In this document: piece after piece, positions 18,380 to 27,930 of the stretch
Layout of the letters: the number at the start of each line of letters is the position of its first letter
Numbering within the stretch: the first letter of the stretch is position 1
DNA from: SURF-24 sp964537965
Lineage (GTDB): Bacteria > Bacteroidota > Ignavibacteria > Ignavibacteriales > SURF-24
Length of the DNA: 35,224 bases
NCBI GenBank assembly: GCA_964537965.1
Contig: CAZIDB010000013.1
Span: 1-35,224, forward strand
Reading direction: 5' to 3'
Notes under the pieces: generated by a model
The model's input: only the letters and a program-made list of their open reading frames with translations
The model's database searches: none
What the model was told of the DNA's origin: nothing
Made by a program: the position numbers and the translations under genes

Positions 18380-19534
18380 ATGACTTCCAAACAAAGGTTT
18401 AACGCAGCAATAAACAGACAAAAGCCAGACAGGCTTCCGGTTACAACTCATCACGTACAGACTTATTTCCTTGATAAATATCTTGATGGTAAAACGAACC
18501 AGGAATTTTTTGATGTGTTTGAATTAGACCCGATCAATTGGGTTCAGGCTTATTTACCGGATGAATCAAAAGGCGAATATTACGATCCTCTTCATGTCCC
18601 AGGTTATCTTGAAGCAAGAAGAATTTCAACAGATAACTGGAGAATTTTTACGGAAGAAATTCCCAATGACACCTATAAAACTATAAGATATAACTTTGTT
18701 ACTCCAAAGAAAACTCTGTCAATGGTCCTGCAAAGCAACGAATACACAAGCTGGGTTTCCGAAAGATTAATTAAAGATAAATCCGAAATAGAAATTATTG
18801 CAGAATTTGCTGTTGCCCCTAAATGTAACGTTGCAGAAATAAACCGGCAGGTAGAATTGTACGGCGAACGCGGAATGATAAGAGGCTTAATAAACTTTTT
18901 TGATGTATACGGGCAATCCGGCTGCTGGCAGGATGCTTCCGTTCTGTTTGGGATTGAAAATTTAATCATGGCTACATTCGATGATGCCGACTGGGTTCAT
19001 ACATTTCTTAAAATTCTTTTTGAAAAGAAAAAGATTTACACGCAATCCCTTAAAGGCGCTAAATATGATTTGATAGAACACGGTGGCGGCGATGCTTCAA
19101 GCACTGTTATTTCTCCGAATATTTTTGAAGAATTTGTCGCACCTTATGATTCCGGATTGATAAACCTCGCACACGAAGCTGGACAAAAAATAGTCTATCA
19201 CACTTGCGGGGGAATGATGCCATTCCTTGAAATGATTGCTGATATGAACACAGATGCAATGGAAACATTTACTCCTGCAGAAATGGGCGGAGATACAATT
19301 CTAAGCGAAGCAAAGAAACGAATCGGGAATCGTGTATGTATGATTGGCGGTTTCGACCAGTTTCATTATTTAAAAGATTGTACGGAAAGCGAAACAAGAA
19401 AAGCCGTAAGAAAATGTTTTGAAGACGCGGGTGAAGGGGGTGGCTTTATTCTTTCTCCTTCAGATCATTTTTTTGATGCCGACTTAAATTTACTTAAAGC
19501 TTTTTCTGATGAAGCAAGGAAATGCATTTATTAA
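18380..19534 (+). CDS. UroD/MtaA-family methyltransferase-like protein 1
   Basis: A 384-aa protein with the uroporphyrinogen-decarboxylase fold shared by corrinoid methyltransferases such as MtaA, MtbA and CmuA. The start shows the family pattern TSKQRFNAAINRQKPDRLPV. The Zn-binding H-x-C motif is seen at H274-T-C276 followed by GG. The HemE N-terminal substrate motif (PVWxMRQAGR) is absent, so haem synthesis is unlikely. Near the C-terminus the position where MtaA has its third cysteine ligand reads LSPSDHFF instead. No signal peptide. It is 31 nt after the kinase gene, and its stop lies just before the next UroD-like start. Likely task: moving a methyl group to or from the corrinoid protein at 15984. 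Substrate unknown. Confidence 0.82.
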   Translation: MTSKQRFNAAINRQKPDRLPVTTHHVQTYFLDKYLDGKTNQEFFDVFELDPINWVQAYLPDESKGEYYDPLHVPGYLEARRISTDNWRIFTEEIPNDTYKTIRYNFVTPKKTLSMVLQSNEYTSWVSERLIKDKSEIEIIAEFAVAPKCNVAEINRQVELYGERGMIRGLINFFDVYGQSGCWQDASVLFGIENLIMATFDDADWVHTFLKILFEKKKIYTQSLKGAKYDLIEHGGGDASSTVISPNIFEEFVAPYDSGLINLAHEAGQKIVYHTCGGMMPFLEMIADMNTDAMETFTPAEMGGDTILSEAKKRIGNRVCMIGGFDQFHYLKDCTESETRKAVRKCFEDAGEGGGFILSPSDHFFDADLNLLKAFSDEARKCIY

Positions 19535-19535
19535 A

Positions 19536-20687
19536 ATGAATGAACCAATTACTATAAACATTACAACAGAAGAATTAGCCGACAGGAAACACAGAGTTGA
19601 AAACGCAAAGAGATTTAAAGCTGTCGATCGTGTACCTGTAATTCCCGCAATTGCTCATCGATTTCTAATCCCTAAAACCGGAACAAGTTTCAGAGATTAT
19701 TATCGTGATCCGGAAACGATGCTTAGAACCCAGATAATTGCACAAAAATGGCTTTTGGAAAATATTAGAACAGATGCGTATTCAATTACAGGCCCGTGGA
19801 CAGGGGCATGGACAGACTTCCAGAATACATTTGAATCAGGCAGCCTTGGCTGCAGTATTATTTTTCCCGATGACGATATTCCCTGGGTTGGAAAACCATG
19901 GATAGAAGATGAGAGCGATTTGAAAAAACTTGAAGATTTGGATTTCATTCATTCCGGTATAAATGCAAAGCAGATTGAATACAGAAATCGAATGATTAAT
20001 ATTGCCGAAAAATATCCGGTTCAATTTTTAGGAGGAGAAATATTTTATCCCGGATTGAATCCATCATTAACACATACATCGGACGGACCGTTTGGTGTTG
20101 CAAGTGACTTAATGGGCAACACAGAAATTTTTGAAGCAATCTTTGAACGCCCCGGGTTTGTTAAAGAACTGTTAAGAATTGTAACCGACAAGTTGATTGA
20201 GTATTTAGACTTTTGCTGGCAGGAAGAAAAACTTCCCGTACCAAAAGATTTTGCTTGGACAGATGATTTTGCAGTTTCGCTTTCAGAAGAACAATTCCGG
20301 GAAATAGTCCTTCCGTTTGAAAAGAGGCTGAGAGATAACTTCGATGGATACCTTTCGTTGCATATGTGTGGTAAAAGTGATCACCTTCTGAAAGTTTTTC
20401 GTGATGATTTAAGAATAAATGAATTGCAGGGATTCGGTTACCAGGTTGATTTGGATTATATAGCCGAAGTTATGGGAGGAAAAGTAGTTTTAGTCGGAAA
20501 CGTTAACCCGATGTTAATTTATTCAGGTACACCGGAGCAAATAAAACTTGAATGCAAAAATATTATTGGTAAACTTGCACCTTATAAAGGATTCATATTA
20601 CAGGATGGGAATAATATTCCTCCAGGTACCCCAACAGAAAATATAAATGCAATGATGCAGGCTGCAATCGAATTATCTCAACTGTAA
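19536..20687 (+). CDS. UroD/MtaA-family methyltransferase-like protein 2
   Basis: Second UroD-fold protein in the operon, 383 aa from ATG 19536. An in-frame ATG at 19509 would add nine residues and overlap the previous gene by 26 nt. I prefer 19536, one base after the preceding stop, but neither has a well-placed Shine-Dalgarno. The family start (KHRVENAKRFKAVDRVPV) and the Zn motif H276-M-C278-G are present. Near the C-terminus the loop reads QDGNNIPPGTP. In MtaA-type enzymes this loop carries a cysteine zinc ligand; here Asn is found. That could mean a different ligand set and hence a different methyl substrate. Cytoplasmic, and probably co-transcribed with the corrinoid protein. Confidence 0.82.
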   Translation: MNEPITINITTEELADRKHRVENAKRFKAVDRVPVIPAIAHRFLIPKTGTSFRDYYRDPETMLRTQIIAQKWLLENIRTDAYSITGPWTGAWTDFQNTFESGSLGCSIIFPDDDIPWVGKPWIEDESDLKKLEDLDFIHSGINAKQIEYRNRMINIAEKYPVQFLGGEIFYPGLNPSLTHTSDGPFGVASDLMGNTEIFEAIFERPGFVKELLRIVTDKLIEYLDFCWQEEKLPVPKDFAWTDDFAVSLSEEQFREIVLPFEKRLRDNFDGYLSLHMCGKSDHLLKVFRDDLRINELQGFGYQVDLDYIAEVMGGKVVLVGNVNPMLIYSGTPEQIKLECKNIIGKLAPYKGFILQDGNNIPPGTPTENINAMMQAAIELSQL

Positions 20688-20714
20688 TATTTAAAGCGCA
20701 CACAATTAAGACTT

Positions 20715-21857
20715 ATGAACCCAATAAATCCAGGAACAGATATTTCCAAACAGAGTAAAGATTTCCTGAACAAATTCTGGAATCTTGATAACAATGAACG
20801 CCCGGCTTTTATGATAAGCTACGTTGGCCCTAAAGTAAAAAATGGTGAACCTGTTAAAAGCGCACTCTTCTCTACCGATGGAATTGACACTGTAAACGAC
20901 AGGCTTCTTGACCCGGAAAAATATCTTAAAGCACAGTTAACTGAAATTGATGGACAGGTTAAATTAAAAGGTGATTATGTTCCATCGCTTTGTCCTTCAC
21001 TAGGAGTTGTTGCGGTACCCTCGGCATTTGGATGTGAAGTTGTTTGGTGGAATAATGATTTCCCTTCCTGCAAATCTGCTTTAAGTGAAAACCCGGAAGA
21101 TGTATACAAGATAGAAAAGCCTAAGGTTGATTCCGGTGAACTTAAAAGAGTGCTTGATTATACAAAGTATTTCATTAAAGAAACTTCCGGAAAGTTTCCT
21201 ATTCGTCTGACTGATATCCAGGGACCGTTGGATAGCACAGCATTAATCTTTGGCCACAATAATTTATTAATGGCAATGCATACAAATCCTGCGGAAGTTC
21301 ATCACCTGATGAAAATGGTTACCGATCTAACAATTGATTTTGTTAAAGAGCAGAGAAGAATAGTTAAAGAAGCAGGAGTTGAATTCGTTCCGGCGATGTT
21401 CCAGCCATGGCTACCGGATGGCTCAGGCGTTTCAATTTCAAATGATGAATGTGTTATGATCTCTGCAGAGATGCACGATGAATTTCATCTTCCTTATGTA
21501 AATCAACTCTCCGAAGAGTTTGGCGGAATTTATATTCATTCCTGCGGTAACTGGCTACACCAATTTTCAAGTTTGGAGAAAATTAAAAATCTGCGAGGGC
21601 TTGAATTTGGAGCAAGCGAAGCAAATTATGAAGAAGTGCTCGGACGTTTTAACGGGAAGATTCCTCTTGCATGCAGAATTGGTTTTAATCAGAATATACG
21701 GTTCAACAGCATAAAAGATTATGTTGAGCGAATACTTAAAGCAAGAAAAACCAACCGAGGTCTTTTTATTAATGTTGATGTTACCAACGGATTAATAGAT
21801 GAGCACTGGCCGGAAACTGATCTTTTTGAAATCTATAAACTGCTTAATGCAGAATAA
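20715..21857 (+). CDS. UroD/MtaA-family methyltransferase-like protein 3
   Basis: Third UroD-fold protein in the operon, 380 aa. It differs most from the usual N-terminus: instead of the short KPDRVP-type opening it begins SKQSKDFLNKFWNLDNNERPAFMISY, and residues about 88-115 contain SLCPSLGVVAVPSAFGCEVVW. The zinc-type motif H275-S-C277-GNW is clear. The HemE signature is absent. It lacks an obvious third cysteine in the C-terminal loop. It starts 27 nt after the previous gene and ends 47 nt before the GH31 gene. Its divergence suggests a different partner or methyl substrate from proteins 1 and 2; which acts on the donor and which on the acceptor cannot be told from sequence. Confidence 0.8.
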   Translation: MNPINPGTDISKQSKDFLNKFWNLDNNERPAFMISYVGPKVKNGEPVKSALFSTDGIDTVNDRLLDPEKYLKAQLTEIDGQVKLKGDYVPSLCPSLGVVAVPSAFGCEVVWWNNDFPSCKSALSENPEDVYKIEKPKVDSGELKRVLDYTKYFIKETSGKFPIRLTDIQGPLDSTALIFGHNNLLMAMHTNPAEVHHLMKMVTDLTIDFVKEQRRIVKEAGVEFVPAMFQPWLPDGSGVSISNDECVMISAEMHDEFHLPYVNQLSEEFGGIYIHSCGNWLHQFSSLEKIKNLRGLEFGASEANYEEVLGRFNGKIPLACRIGFNQNIRFNSIKDYVERILKARKTNRGLFINVDVTNGLIDEHWPETDLFEIYKLLNAE

Positions 21858-21904
21858 ATAAAAACACAAATAATTTTTTTACTTCAATCTGAACAACAAT
21901 AAAT

Positions 21905-24292
21905 ATGCTAATACCCCATAACGCACCGGAAAATTTTGACTGGATAATTAATTTCAAGAACTGGTATCTGAAGGGAAATATAATTCTTTTAAACTGCTCT
22001 ACCGCATACGGGTGGAATGCAGAACTTTTATTCAAGGCAGTTACTGATGAAATCTGGAAATACTCATTCTTCCCGCCGGAATCCGGAAATGAAATTCTAA
22101 AAGAGTTCGTCCAGTTTGAAAGTAATGACACGATTCAGCTTGAAGTTCATGAAACTGCATGCGGAATTGAAATTACCGGGACAAAACTTAAACTTGTTGT
22201 ATGCCGGGATCCGTTTTGTATTTACTTCCAGGATGAGAATGGTAATGAAATCCTCCGGGAGAACATACTTGATATTGACGGACTTGGGAGACCTTTTGTA
22301 CTTCCGCTCGGATTTACAAAAAAAGAAAAAGATATTAACCTTACAACCCAATCTTTCTATTTACGTCCCGATGAGGCCCTGTTTGGCTTAGGCGAAAAGT
22401 TCGTTCCTCTTAATAAGGTGGGGCAAAAAATAATTTCCTGGACAATGGATGCTTTCGGCTCCACAAGCGAACGCTCACATAAAAATATTCCTTTCCTTTG
22501 GAGCACTAAAGGATACGGATTGTTCGTTAATTCAAGCTCTAAAATTACATGGGAATTGGGAACCGAATCCTGCCAGTCTTATACAATAAAAAATGAATCA
22601 GACATTCTTGATGTATATATAATTTACGGACCTGAGCCAAAAAACATTTTATATAATTACACGCTGCTAACAGGAAGATCACCCGTACCTCCCAAATGGT
22701 CATTCGGGTTGTGGTATTCATCAGGTGGAACATACCGGGATCAAAAGGCAATGGAAGAATTAGTAAATAATATTGAAGCTAATAACCTGCCTGCAGATGT
22801 TATTCATATAGATCCGTGGTGGATGCAGTGGCGTGAATACTGCAATTTTCAATGGAACAGGGAAGCTTTTCCTGAAATAGAAAAATTTATTGCAGACCTA
22901 AATTCCAAAGGATTAAAAGTTTGCCTTTGGGAGCATCCATATATTTCAATTGAAAGCAACCTTTACAAAATTGGAATTGAGAAAGATTACTTTGTTAAAA
23001 CTCCATTGGGCAAACCATATATAATTGATTATGGATTATCGTTAGCGCCAAAGCCTGATGGAATAATACGAACAGCAACACAACAAAATTCCTGGAATGC
23101 GCGTGTTGCAATAATTGATCTGACAAATCCTGATGCCTGCAACTGGTATAAGGATTTACATCGCCCGATCTTAAGAGATGGGGCTAGCGTATTTAAAACA
23201 GATTTTGGTGAAGATATTCCGGAAGATGCAGTTTTCTTTAACGGGCAAACCGGCAAGACGATGCATAATTTATATCCGCTTATTTATAATAAAGCAGTTA
23301 CCGAAGTAACGAACGAAGAGAAAGGATATCGTTTGGTCTGGAGCCGTTCCGGCACTGCAGGAAACCAGAGATATCCTGTATGCTGGTCTGCAGATCCCGC
23401 TGCAGATTTTGAAAGTCTTGCAGGTACAATCCGCGGAGGATTATCGATTGGAATGTCCGGCGTTTCATTCTGGAGTAATGATATTGGTGGTTACCGAGGT
23501 ATGCCTTCGGAAAAATTATTTATTAGATGGGCACAGTTTGGTTTATTCTGTTCGCACAGCAGGATGCACGGAGACAGCCCGCGTGAACCAATGTATTTTG
23601 GCGAAGTAGCATTAGCTTATGTACGCAAGTATATTAATTTAAGATACCGCCTGTTCCCGTACATTTACAGCACTGCAATTGAAGCCGGTCTTACAGGTAT
23701 GCCGGTGCTGCGTGCGCTTCCATTAATTTTTCCTGATGATCCTAATACATACAACAAAGATCTGGAATTCATGTTCGGTCCGCATTTTCTTGTGGCCCCG
23801 GTTTTTAACGAAACTAATATACGAACAGTCTATTTCCCTGAAGGTAAGTGGATTGATTTTCATAACGGTGAAGTTGTTAACGGAATTGCGAATAAAAGCA
23901 TTACGATGCCGCTTGAAGATATGCCCCTTTATGTAAGAGAAGGTGCAATTATTCCGATGATGGAATTACAGAAAAGAATTCCCGACAAGTTTGTTGATAA
24001 GTTAATAATAACCGTTTATCCTTCGGATGATTCTTCCTATACCCAGTACGAGGATAACTTAATTACAAAATATTCCTGTTCGAAGGATAACAGCAAAATA
24101 ATTTTTGAAATTTCCGGACAGGTAAAAAGGAATTATGAGTTGAATATATTTTCTGAAGTTGGAATTAAATCTGCAGGTCAACAAACATCAGACACTGCAC
24201 AAATTACCGGTTATAAATTTAACTACAGGGACAAATTCATAAACATAAAGCTGAGCGGAATTACACAGGCTAAAATTACTATGATGAAATAA
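21905..24292 (+). CDS. GH31 alpha-glycosidase, alpha-xylosidase (YicI)-like
   Basis: Family 31 glycoside hydrolase, 795 aa, retaining alpha-glycosidase. An N-terminal beta-sandwich (about 1-255) is followed by the barrel. The nucleophile is Asp433 in FKTDFGE and the probable acid/base is Asp497 in CWSADPAADF. The stretch after the nucleophile (GEDIPEDAVFFNGQ..KTMHNLYPLIYN) closely matches alpha-xylosidases of the YicI type, so removal of alpha-linked xylose or a similar sugar is the best guess. There is no signal peptide, so it should act in the cytoplasm on imported oligosaccharides. It is the last gene of the + strand operon and overlaps the pseudouridine synthase gene by 14 nt tail to tail. 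Presence beside corrinoid methyltransferases suggests a partly methylated oligosaccharide substrate (inference). Confidence 0.9.
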   Translation: MLIPHNAPENFDWIINFKNWYLKGNIILLNCSTAYGWNAELLFKAVTDEIWKYSFFPPESGNEILKEFVQFESNDTIQLEVHETACGIEITGTKLKLVVCRDPFCIYFQDENGNEILRENILDIDGLGRPFVLPLGFTKKEKDINLTTQSFYLRPDEALFGLGEKFVPLNKVGQKIISWTMDAFGSTSERSHKNIPFLWSTKGYGLFVNSSSKITWELGTESCQSYTIKNESDILDVYIIYGPEPKNILYNYTLLTGRSPVPPKWSFGLWYSSGGTYRDQKAMEELVNNIEANNLPADVIHIDPWWMQWREYCNFQWNREAFPEIEKFIADLNSKGLKVCLWEHPYISIESNLYKIGIEKDYFVKTPLGKPYIIDYGLSLAPKPDGIIRTATQQNSWNARVAIIDLTNPDACNWYKDLHRPILRDGASVFKTDFGEDIPEDAVFFNGQTGKTMHNLYPLIYNKAVTEVTNEEKGYRLVWSRSGTAGNQRYPVCWSADPAADFESLAGTIRGGLSIGMSGVSFWSNDIGGYRGMPSEKLFIRWAQFGLFCSHSRMHGDSPREPMYFGEVALAYVRKYINLRYRLFPYIYSTAIEAGLTGMPVLRALPLIFPDDPNTYNKDLEFMFGPHFLVAPVFNETNIRTVYFPEGKWIDFHNGEVVNGIANKSITMPLEDMPLYVREGAIIPMMELQKRIPDKFVDKLIITVYPSDDSSYTQYEDNLITKYSCSKDNSKIIFEISGQVKRNYELNIFSEVGIKSAGQQTSDTAQITGYKFNYRDKFINIKLSGITQAKITMMK

Positions 24293-25025
24293 GATCTTTC
24301 AGGGCTTCCATTTCAACTTCATTTAGTCTTCTGTATCGTCCCTTTTGTAATTCACCGATTCTTACCGGACCGATGGCAGATTTTATTAATCTGAATGCAT
24401 TTAAATTCAATGCAGATAAAAGCCTGCGAATCTGTTTATCCTTACCGTCGACAATAACAAATTCCACCCAGCTGAATTTGTCTGCCGCTTTATTAATCTT
24501 TACTTCTTTAAATGAAATTACTTCGCCCGAATCTGTCTTAACGCCTGTCTTCATTTTTTCAATCATCTCTTCATCAGGAACAAGATTAATTTTCATGTGA
24601 TAAGTTTTTTCAAGTTTTGGTTCTAGAGCAGCAAACCTTTCCGCCCATTTATAATCGTTAGTTAGAAATATCAAACCTTCACTTGCTTTATCTAATTTAC
24701 CAACAGGAACAACCCACGGCATCCGGTCATCTTTTAAATAATCGTAAACAGTTTCTCTCCTAATATCATCAGATGCCGTTGTAATAACTCCGCTAGGCTT
24801 GTTCAGCATAATGTAAACTTTATCTTTATGCTCAACAGTATGCCCATCAACTTTAATTACATCCGTAATAAGGTTTACCCTTGTATTTGTTTCCTTAACA
24901 ACTTTTTGGTTTACAGTAACTTTTCCCTGTTGAATCAAATCATCAGACTCACCGCGTGAATAATTTCCAAGCTTTAGTAATGCCTTTGGCAAACTAAAGA
25001 CTGAGCTATTAATTTCCTGGTACAT
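24279..25025 (-). CDS. RsuA/RluB-family pseudouridine synthase
   Basis: Converts a specific uridine of 16S or 23S rRNA (or tRNA) to pseudouridine. An N-terminal S4 RNA-binding domain (about 10-60, LPKALLKLGNYSRGESDDLIQQGKV) precedes the catalytic domain, with the KPSGV motif and the catalytic aspartate in GKLDKASEGLIFLTND. This is a slight variant of the usual GRLDxxTxGLLLLTND. I place the start at ATG 25025 (248 aa) because GGAG lies about six bases upstream. A start four codons earlier would be a TTG inside the ribosome-binding site. It follows the GH2 gene by 30 nt and overlaps the GH31 3' end by 14 nt. It is a housekeeping gene unrelated to the surrounding glycan genes. The exact target base is unknown. 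Confidence 0.9.
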   Translation of the reverse strand: MYQEINSSVFSLPKALLKLGNYSRGESDDLIQQGKVTVNQKVVKETNTRVNLITDVIKVDGHTVEHKDKVYIMLNKPSGVITTASDDIRRETVYDYLKDDRMPWVVPVGKLDKASEGLIFLTNDYKWAERFAALEPKLEKTYHMKINLVPDEEMIEKMKTGVKTDSGEVISFKEVKINKAADKFSWVEFVIVDGKDKQIRRLLSALNLNAFRLIKSAIGPVRIGELQKGRYRRLNEVEMEALKDLISS

Positions 25026-25055
25026 TAGATTCTCCAATTATATAAAAAACATTTA

Positions 25056-26852
25056 TTACTTAATTTCTTTTGATCTGCCGAATATGTTTTTAATTCTTGC
25101 CATATCGAATTTTTCCGATCTGTCATAGTTATAAATTCCGTTTTGCTCCTGCTCAATATCGGTAAGCTGTGTATAACAATAACCTACTACATGATCGAAG
25201 CCGAGAATGACATTTGTCAGCGCATCAAGTCTGTCATAAAACTCGTCCAATGTTTTAGGCCCGGCTCCATAACCCCATGAGTTTTGAGCAAATGCATTTC
25301 CTGCAATCCATTTAATTCCGCCATACTCATCAACAAGATATGGCTGGCCGGTGTATTCAACTTCATATTTAGGATTATTTCTATACACTCCTTTTTCAAG
25401 ATCAATTGTTAGATTTTGTTTCAACTTCTCCGGCTCCTGGTCATACAAATGAACCGTCCAGATATCTGTTTTGACATGGTAATTTCCGCTTACATCATGA
25501 ACCGGTCTTGTATAATCTAAGTTGTGAGTAAGTTTATATGCATCCGTAAGAAACCTGTTATGTTGTTTGCCGTCGCTCTCAGATCTTTCCCATGTTTCAT
25601 TGAATGGAGTCCAGGCAATAATTGAAGGATGATTCCTGTCTCTGACAACAATCTCCTCCCATTCGCTTAAAAAATTTCTTGCGGCTTCAACTTTATTGGT
25701 GTTGCATCCCCAACTGGAAGATTCGCCCCAGGTTAAATAACCAAGTTTATCTGCCCAGTAATGGAATCTTTCTTCAAAAACTTTCTGGTGCAGACGTGCA
25801 CCGTTAAAACCTGCATCCATAGATAACTCTATATCATGCTTCAATGCTTCATCGGTAGGCGCTGTCCAGATTCCGTCAGGATAAAACCCCTGATCTAAAA
25901 CAAAACGCAGGTAATATGGTTTGTTATTTAAATAAACTTTATTTCCCTCAACATGAACTTTTCTCATCCCGGAATAGCTGTTCACTTTATCCAAAACATT
26001 TCCGGAAGGATCAATTACTTCAAATAAAATATTATACAGGAAAGGGTTTTCCGGTGACCAGGTAACCGGATTTTTTACCTGAACACTTATCATATTTCCA
26101 CCTGAAACAGATGCTGAAGCCTGAGCAACTTTTTCCTGTCCGTTAGACAAAGTTATTCTTAGTTTTAGTCCCTGTTTCATCTCATAAAATCGTGGAATAA
26201 AATTGAACTGGTTGTTATCAAGGTCAGGTACAATATAACAATCTTTCAGCCCGTACTGGTTTACGGCTTCAAGCCAGACTGTCTGCCAGATTCCTGTTGT
26301 ACGAGTATAGAAACATCCTTCAGAATTATAAGCATAGCATTGCTTACCTGATGGCTGCTCGCCGTTCCGGCTGTCGTCAGCAATTCTTACAACTAAATTA
26401 TGTGTTTTACCGGCAGCCACATAACGTGTAATATCATATCCGAATGATGACGTTCCACCATAATGAACACCAACAGATTTTCCATCAATATAGATTTCAC
26501 TTTCATAATCAACTGCTCCAAAATTCAAAATGATTCTCTTCCCATTCCAGTTGGCAGGAATATCTAATTGTCTCTGGTACCACATATGCTCAATAAAATC
26601 TTTATACTCAACACCGGATAATTTACTTTCCGGGCAGAAAGGAACAATAATTTTCCCGTCAAATTTCTCTTTGCTCATCCAGTTTTTATCACGGCCTGAA
26701 TTTCCAAAATCAAACGAGTAAGTCCATTCTCCATTTAAATTTATCCAGTCGCTTCTTTCGAACTGTGGTCTTGGATATTCAGGTCTTGGCAAATTATTAA
26801 CCTGTGCAAACATGTATGCAGTATAGAGAAGAAGAGAAAGAAGAGATCTCAT
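25056..26852 (-). CDS. Exported GH2 glycoside hydrolase (beta-galactosidase/glucuronidase-like)
   Basis: Family 2 glycoside hydrolase of 598 aa. The start is ATG 26852: AAGGA lies five bases upstream and the protein then opens with a good signal peptide (MRSLLSLLLYTAYMFAQ). The longer in-frame reading would overlap the upstream UroD-like gene. Domains in order: sugar-binding jelly roll (about 20-190, RPEYPRPQF, LNGEW), immunoglobulin-like domain (about 195-300), TIM barrel (about 305-598). The acid/base is Glu419 in TPFNETW and the nucleophile Glu509 in LVDEYGG. It should act in the periplasm or at the surface. The sugar specificity cannot be settled; GH2 covers beta-galactosidases, glucuronidases and mannosidases. 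It is 19 nt after a UroD-like gene, so hydrolase and methyltransferase are probably co-expressed. Confidence 0.88.
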   Translation of the reverse strand: MRSLLSLLLYTAYMFAQVNNLPRPEYPRPQFERSDWINLNGEWTYSFDFGNSGRDKNWMSKEKFDGKIIVPFCPESKLSGVEYKDFIEHMWYQRQLDIPANWNGKRIILNFGAVDYESEIYIDGKSVGVHYGGTSSFGYDITRYVAAGKTHNLVVRIADDSRNGEQPSGKQCYAYNSEGCFYTRTTGIWQTVWLEAVNQYGLKDCYIVPDLDNNQFNFIPRFYEMKQGLKLRITLSNGQEKVAQASASVSGGNMISVQVKNPVTWSPENPFLYNILFEVIDPSGNVLDKVNSYSGMRKVHVEGNKVYLNNKPYYLRFVLDQGFYPDGIWTAPTDEALKHDIELSMDAGFNGARLHQKVFEERFHYWADKLGYLTWGESSSWGCNTNKVEAARNFLSEWEEIVVRDRNHPSIIAWTPFNETWERSESDGKQHNRFLTDAYKLTHNLDYTRPVHDVSGNYHVKTDIWTVHLYDQEPEKLKQNLTIDLEKGVYRNNPKYEVEYTGQPYLVDEYGGIKWIAGNAFAQNSWGYGAGPKTLDEFYDRLDALTNVILGFDHVVGYCYTQLTDIEQEQNGIYNYDRSEKFDMARIKNIFGRSKEIK

Positions 26853-26871
26853 AATCATCCTTAAAATTAAT

Positions 26872-27888
26872 TTAAGTTTCCAAAACCGCTTCTGCCATTG
26901 CGGCAACATTCTGCGGTGGTATATTCGGTAATAATGCTTCGTGGCTTGGGCTAACAATCAGGTCTGGTCCAAGAATATTAATAATTCTTTTAACTTCATT
27001 TTTAACCCGAGCAGGCGTTCCGTTAACAAGCAGTTCCTGTGTATCGATTCCGCCCATAAAAGTAATTTTTCCTTTAAATTGATCAGCCAATATTTCTGCG
27101 TTCATATCTTTTGCTTTTGCCTGTAAAGGATGAAGGCAATCAACTCCCGCATCAATTAGTTTTTGAATTACATTAAATATTGAACCGCAAGAATGCAGAA
27201 TAAGTTTGTACCCGTAACTATGCGCCTGGACTACAAACTTATTAAACCATGGTAAAATGAATTCATCAAACTGTGCCGGGTTTAAAATCAAACCTGTCTG
27301 TGTTCCGAAATCATTACCAAAGAAATAAGCATCAACAAGATTACCGGCTTCATCAAAGAATTTTTTATTAGCTTCCAAATAGAATGAACAAACTTTTTGC
27401 GTTACCCTGTGAATAATGTCTGGATTAGTGTACATCTTAAGGAAGTAATTCTCCATTCCAAACAAATCAATTATGTCATGAAAGAAAGGCGCCCAAAAGC
27501 CACTTGCAATATAATAACTTCCCGAACTTTTCAAAACAGTTAAACACTCTGCAAAATTTAAATATTTTAATTCCGGCCATTTATATTCATCTACTTCTTC
27601 AACGCTCTCGCAATTTGCAAGCGGACCTTCCTGGTTATGGCTTTTCTTGTGTTTCCAAATATCGAATATACCCTTACCTTCAGGATGCCGGTAAGTAGAA
27701 TCCATATACTGCGGAGTAATCCATCTGAAATCGTCATTAAGTTTTATGCGAAGTTCTTCTTCTGTGTTAGTGCCGAAATATTTGTGAAGGATTGGCCAGG
27801 TATCCGGATGCGGATTGCCAAGCCAGAATCCGCACCGGTCCGTATGTTTCCGATCAATAATATTTTTAATTCTTTCTTTAGATGTCAT
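26872..27888 (-). CDS. UroD/MtaA-family methyltransferase-like protein 4
   Basis: UroD-fold protein of 338 aa, the typical length of the family. It opens MTSKERIKNIIDRKHTDRCG, where the usual KPDR(V/L)P is changed to HTDRCG. The zinc-type motif is H232-S-C234-GS, followed by GVDCLHPLQAKAKDM, FMGGIDTQELL and a C-terminal PSHEALLPNIPPQNV loop. The HemE substrate motif is missing. No signal peptide. It is the first gene of a probable two- or three-gene - strand unit with the GH2 enzyme and the pseudouridine synthase. Coupling to an exported GH2 enzyme suggests it handles a sugar released by that enzyme. No corrinoid protein is in this unit, so it would need the one at 15984 or another elsewhere. 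Confidence 0.82.
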   Translation of the reverse strand: MTSKERIKNIIDRKHTDRCGFWLGNPHPDTWPILHKYFGTNTEEELRIKLNDDFRWITPQYMDSTYRHPEGKGIFDIWKHKKSHNQEGPLANCESVEEVDEYKWPELKYLNFAECLTVLKSSGSYYIASGFWAPFFHDIIDLFGMENYFLKMYTNPDIIHRVTQKVCSFYLEANKKFFDEAGNLVDAYFFGNDFGTQTGLILNPAQFDEFILPWFNKFVVQAHSYGYKLILHSCGSIFNVIQKLIDAGVDCLHPLQAKAKDMNAEILADQFKGKITFMGGIDTQELLVNGTPARVKNEVKRIINILGPDLIVSPSHEALLPNIPPQNVAAMAEAVLET

Positions 27889-27922
27889 CTTTTCAAAATA
27901 CTTACCTTATATTTGGTTAATC

Positions 27923-27930
27923 TATTTTTG
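27923..27930 (+). promoter_or_regulatory. Possible -7 promoter element for the small membrane protein gene
   Basis: TATTTTTG matches TAnnTTTG exactly and lies 54 bases before the ATG at 27985, in the 96-bp divergent space between the UroD-like gene (- strand) and the small membrane protein gene. A proper upstream TTTG at the expected distance is missing, so the call is weak. On the opposite strand TATTTTG just before ATG 27888 is a similarly imperfect match. Confidence 0.25.

Noticed and set aside
26853..26957. Longer N-terminus for the GH2 gene at 25056
   Set aside because: It would overlap the 3' end of the UroD-like gene and hide a good signal peptide that begins at ATG 26852 with a well-placed AAGGA.
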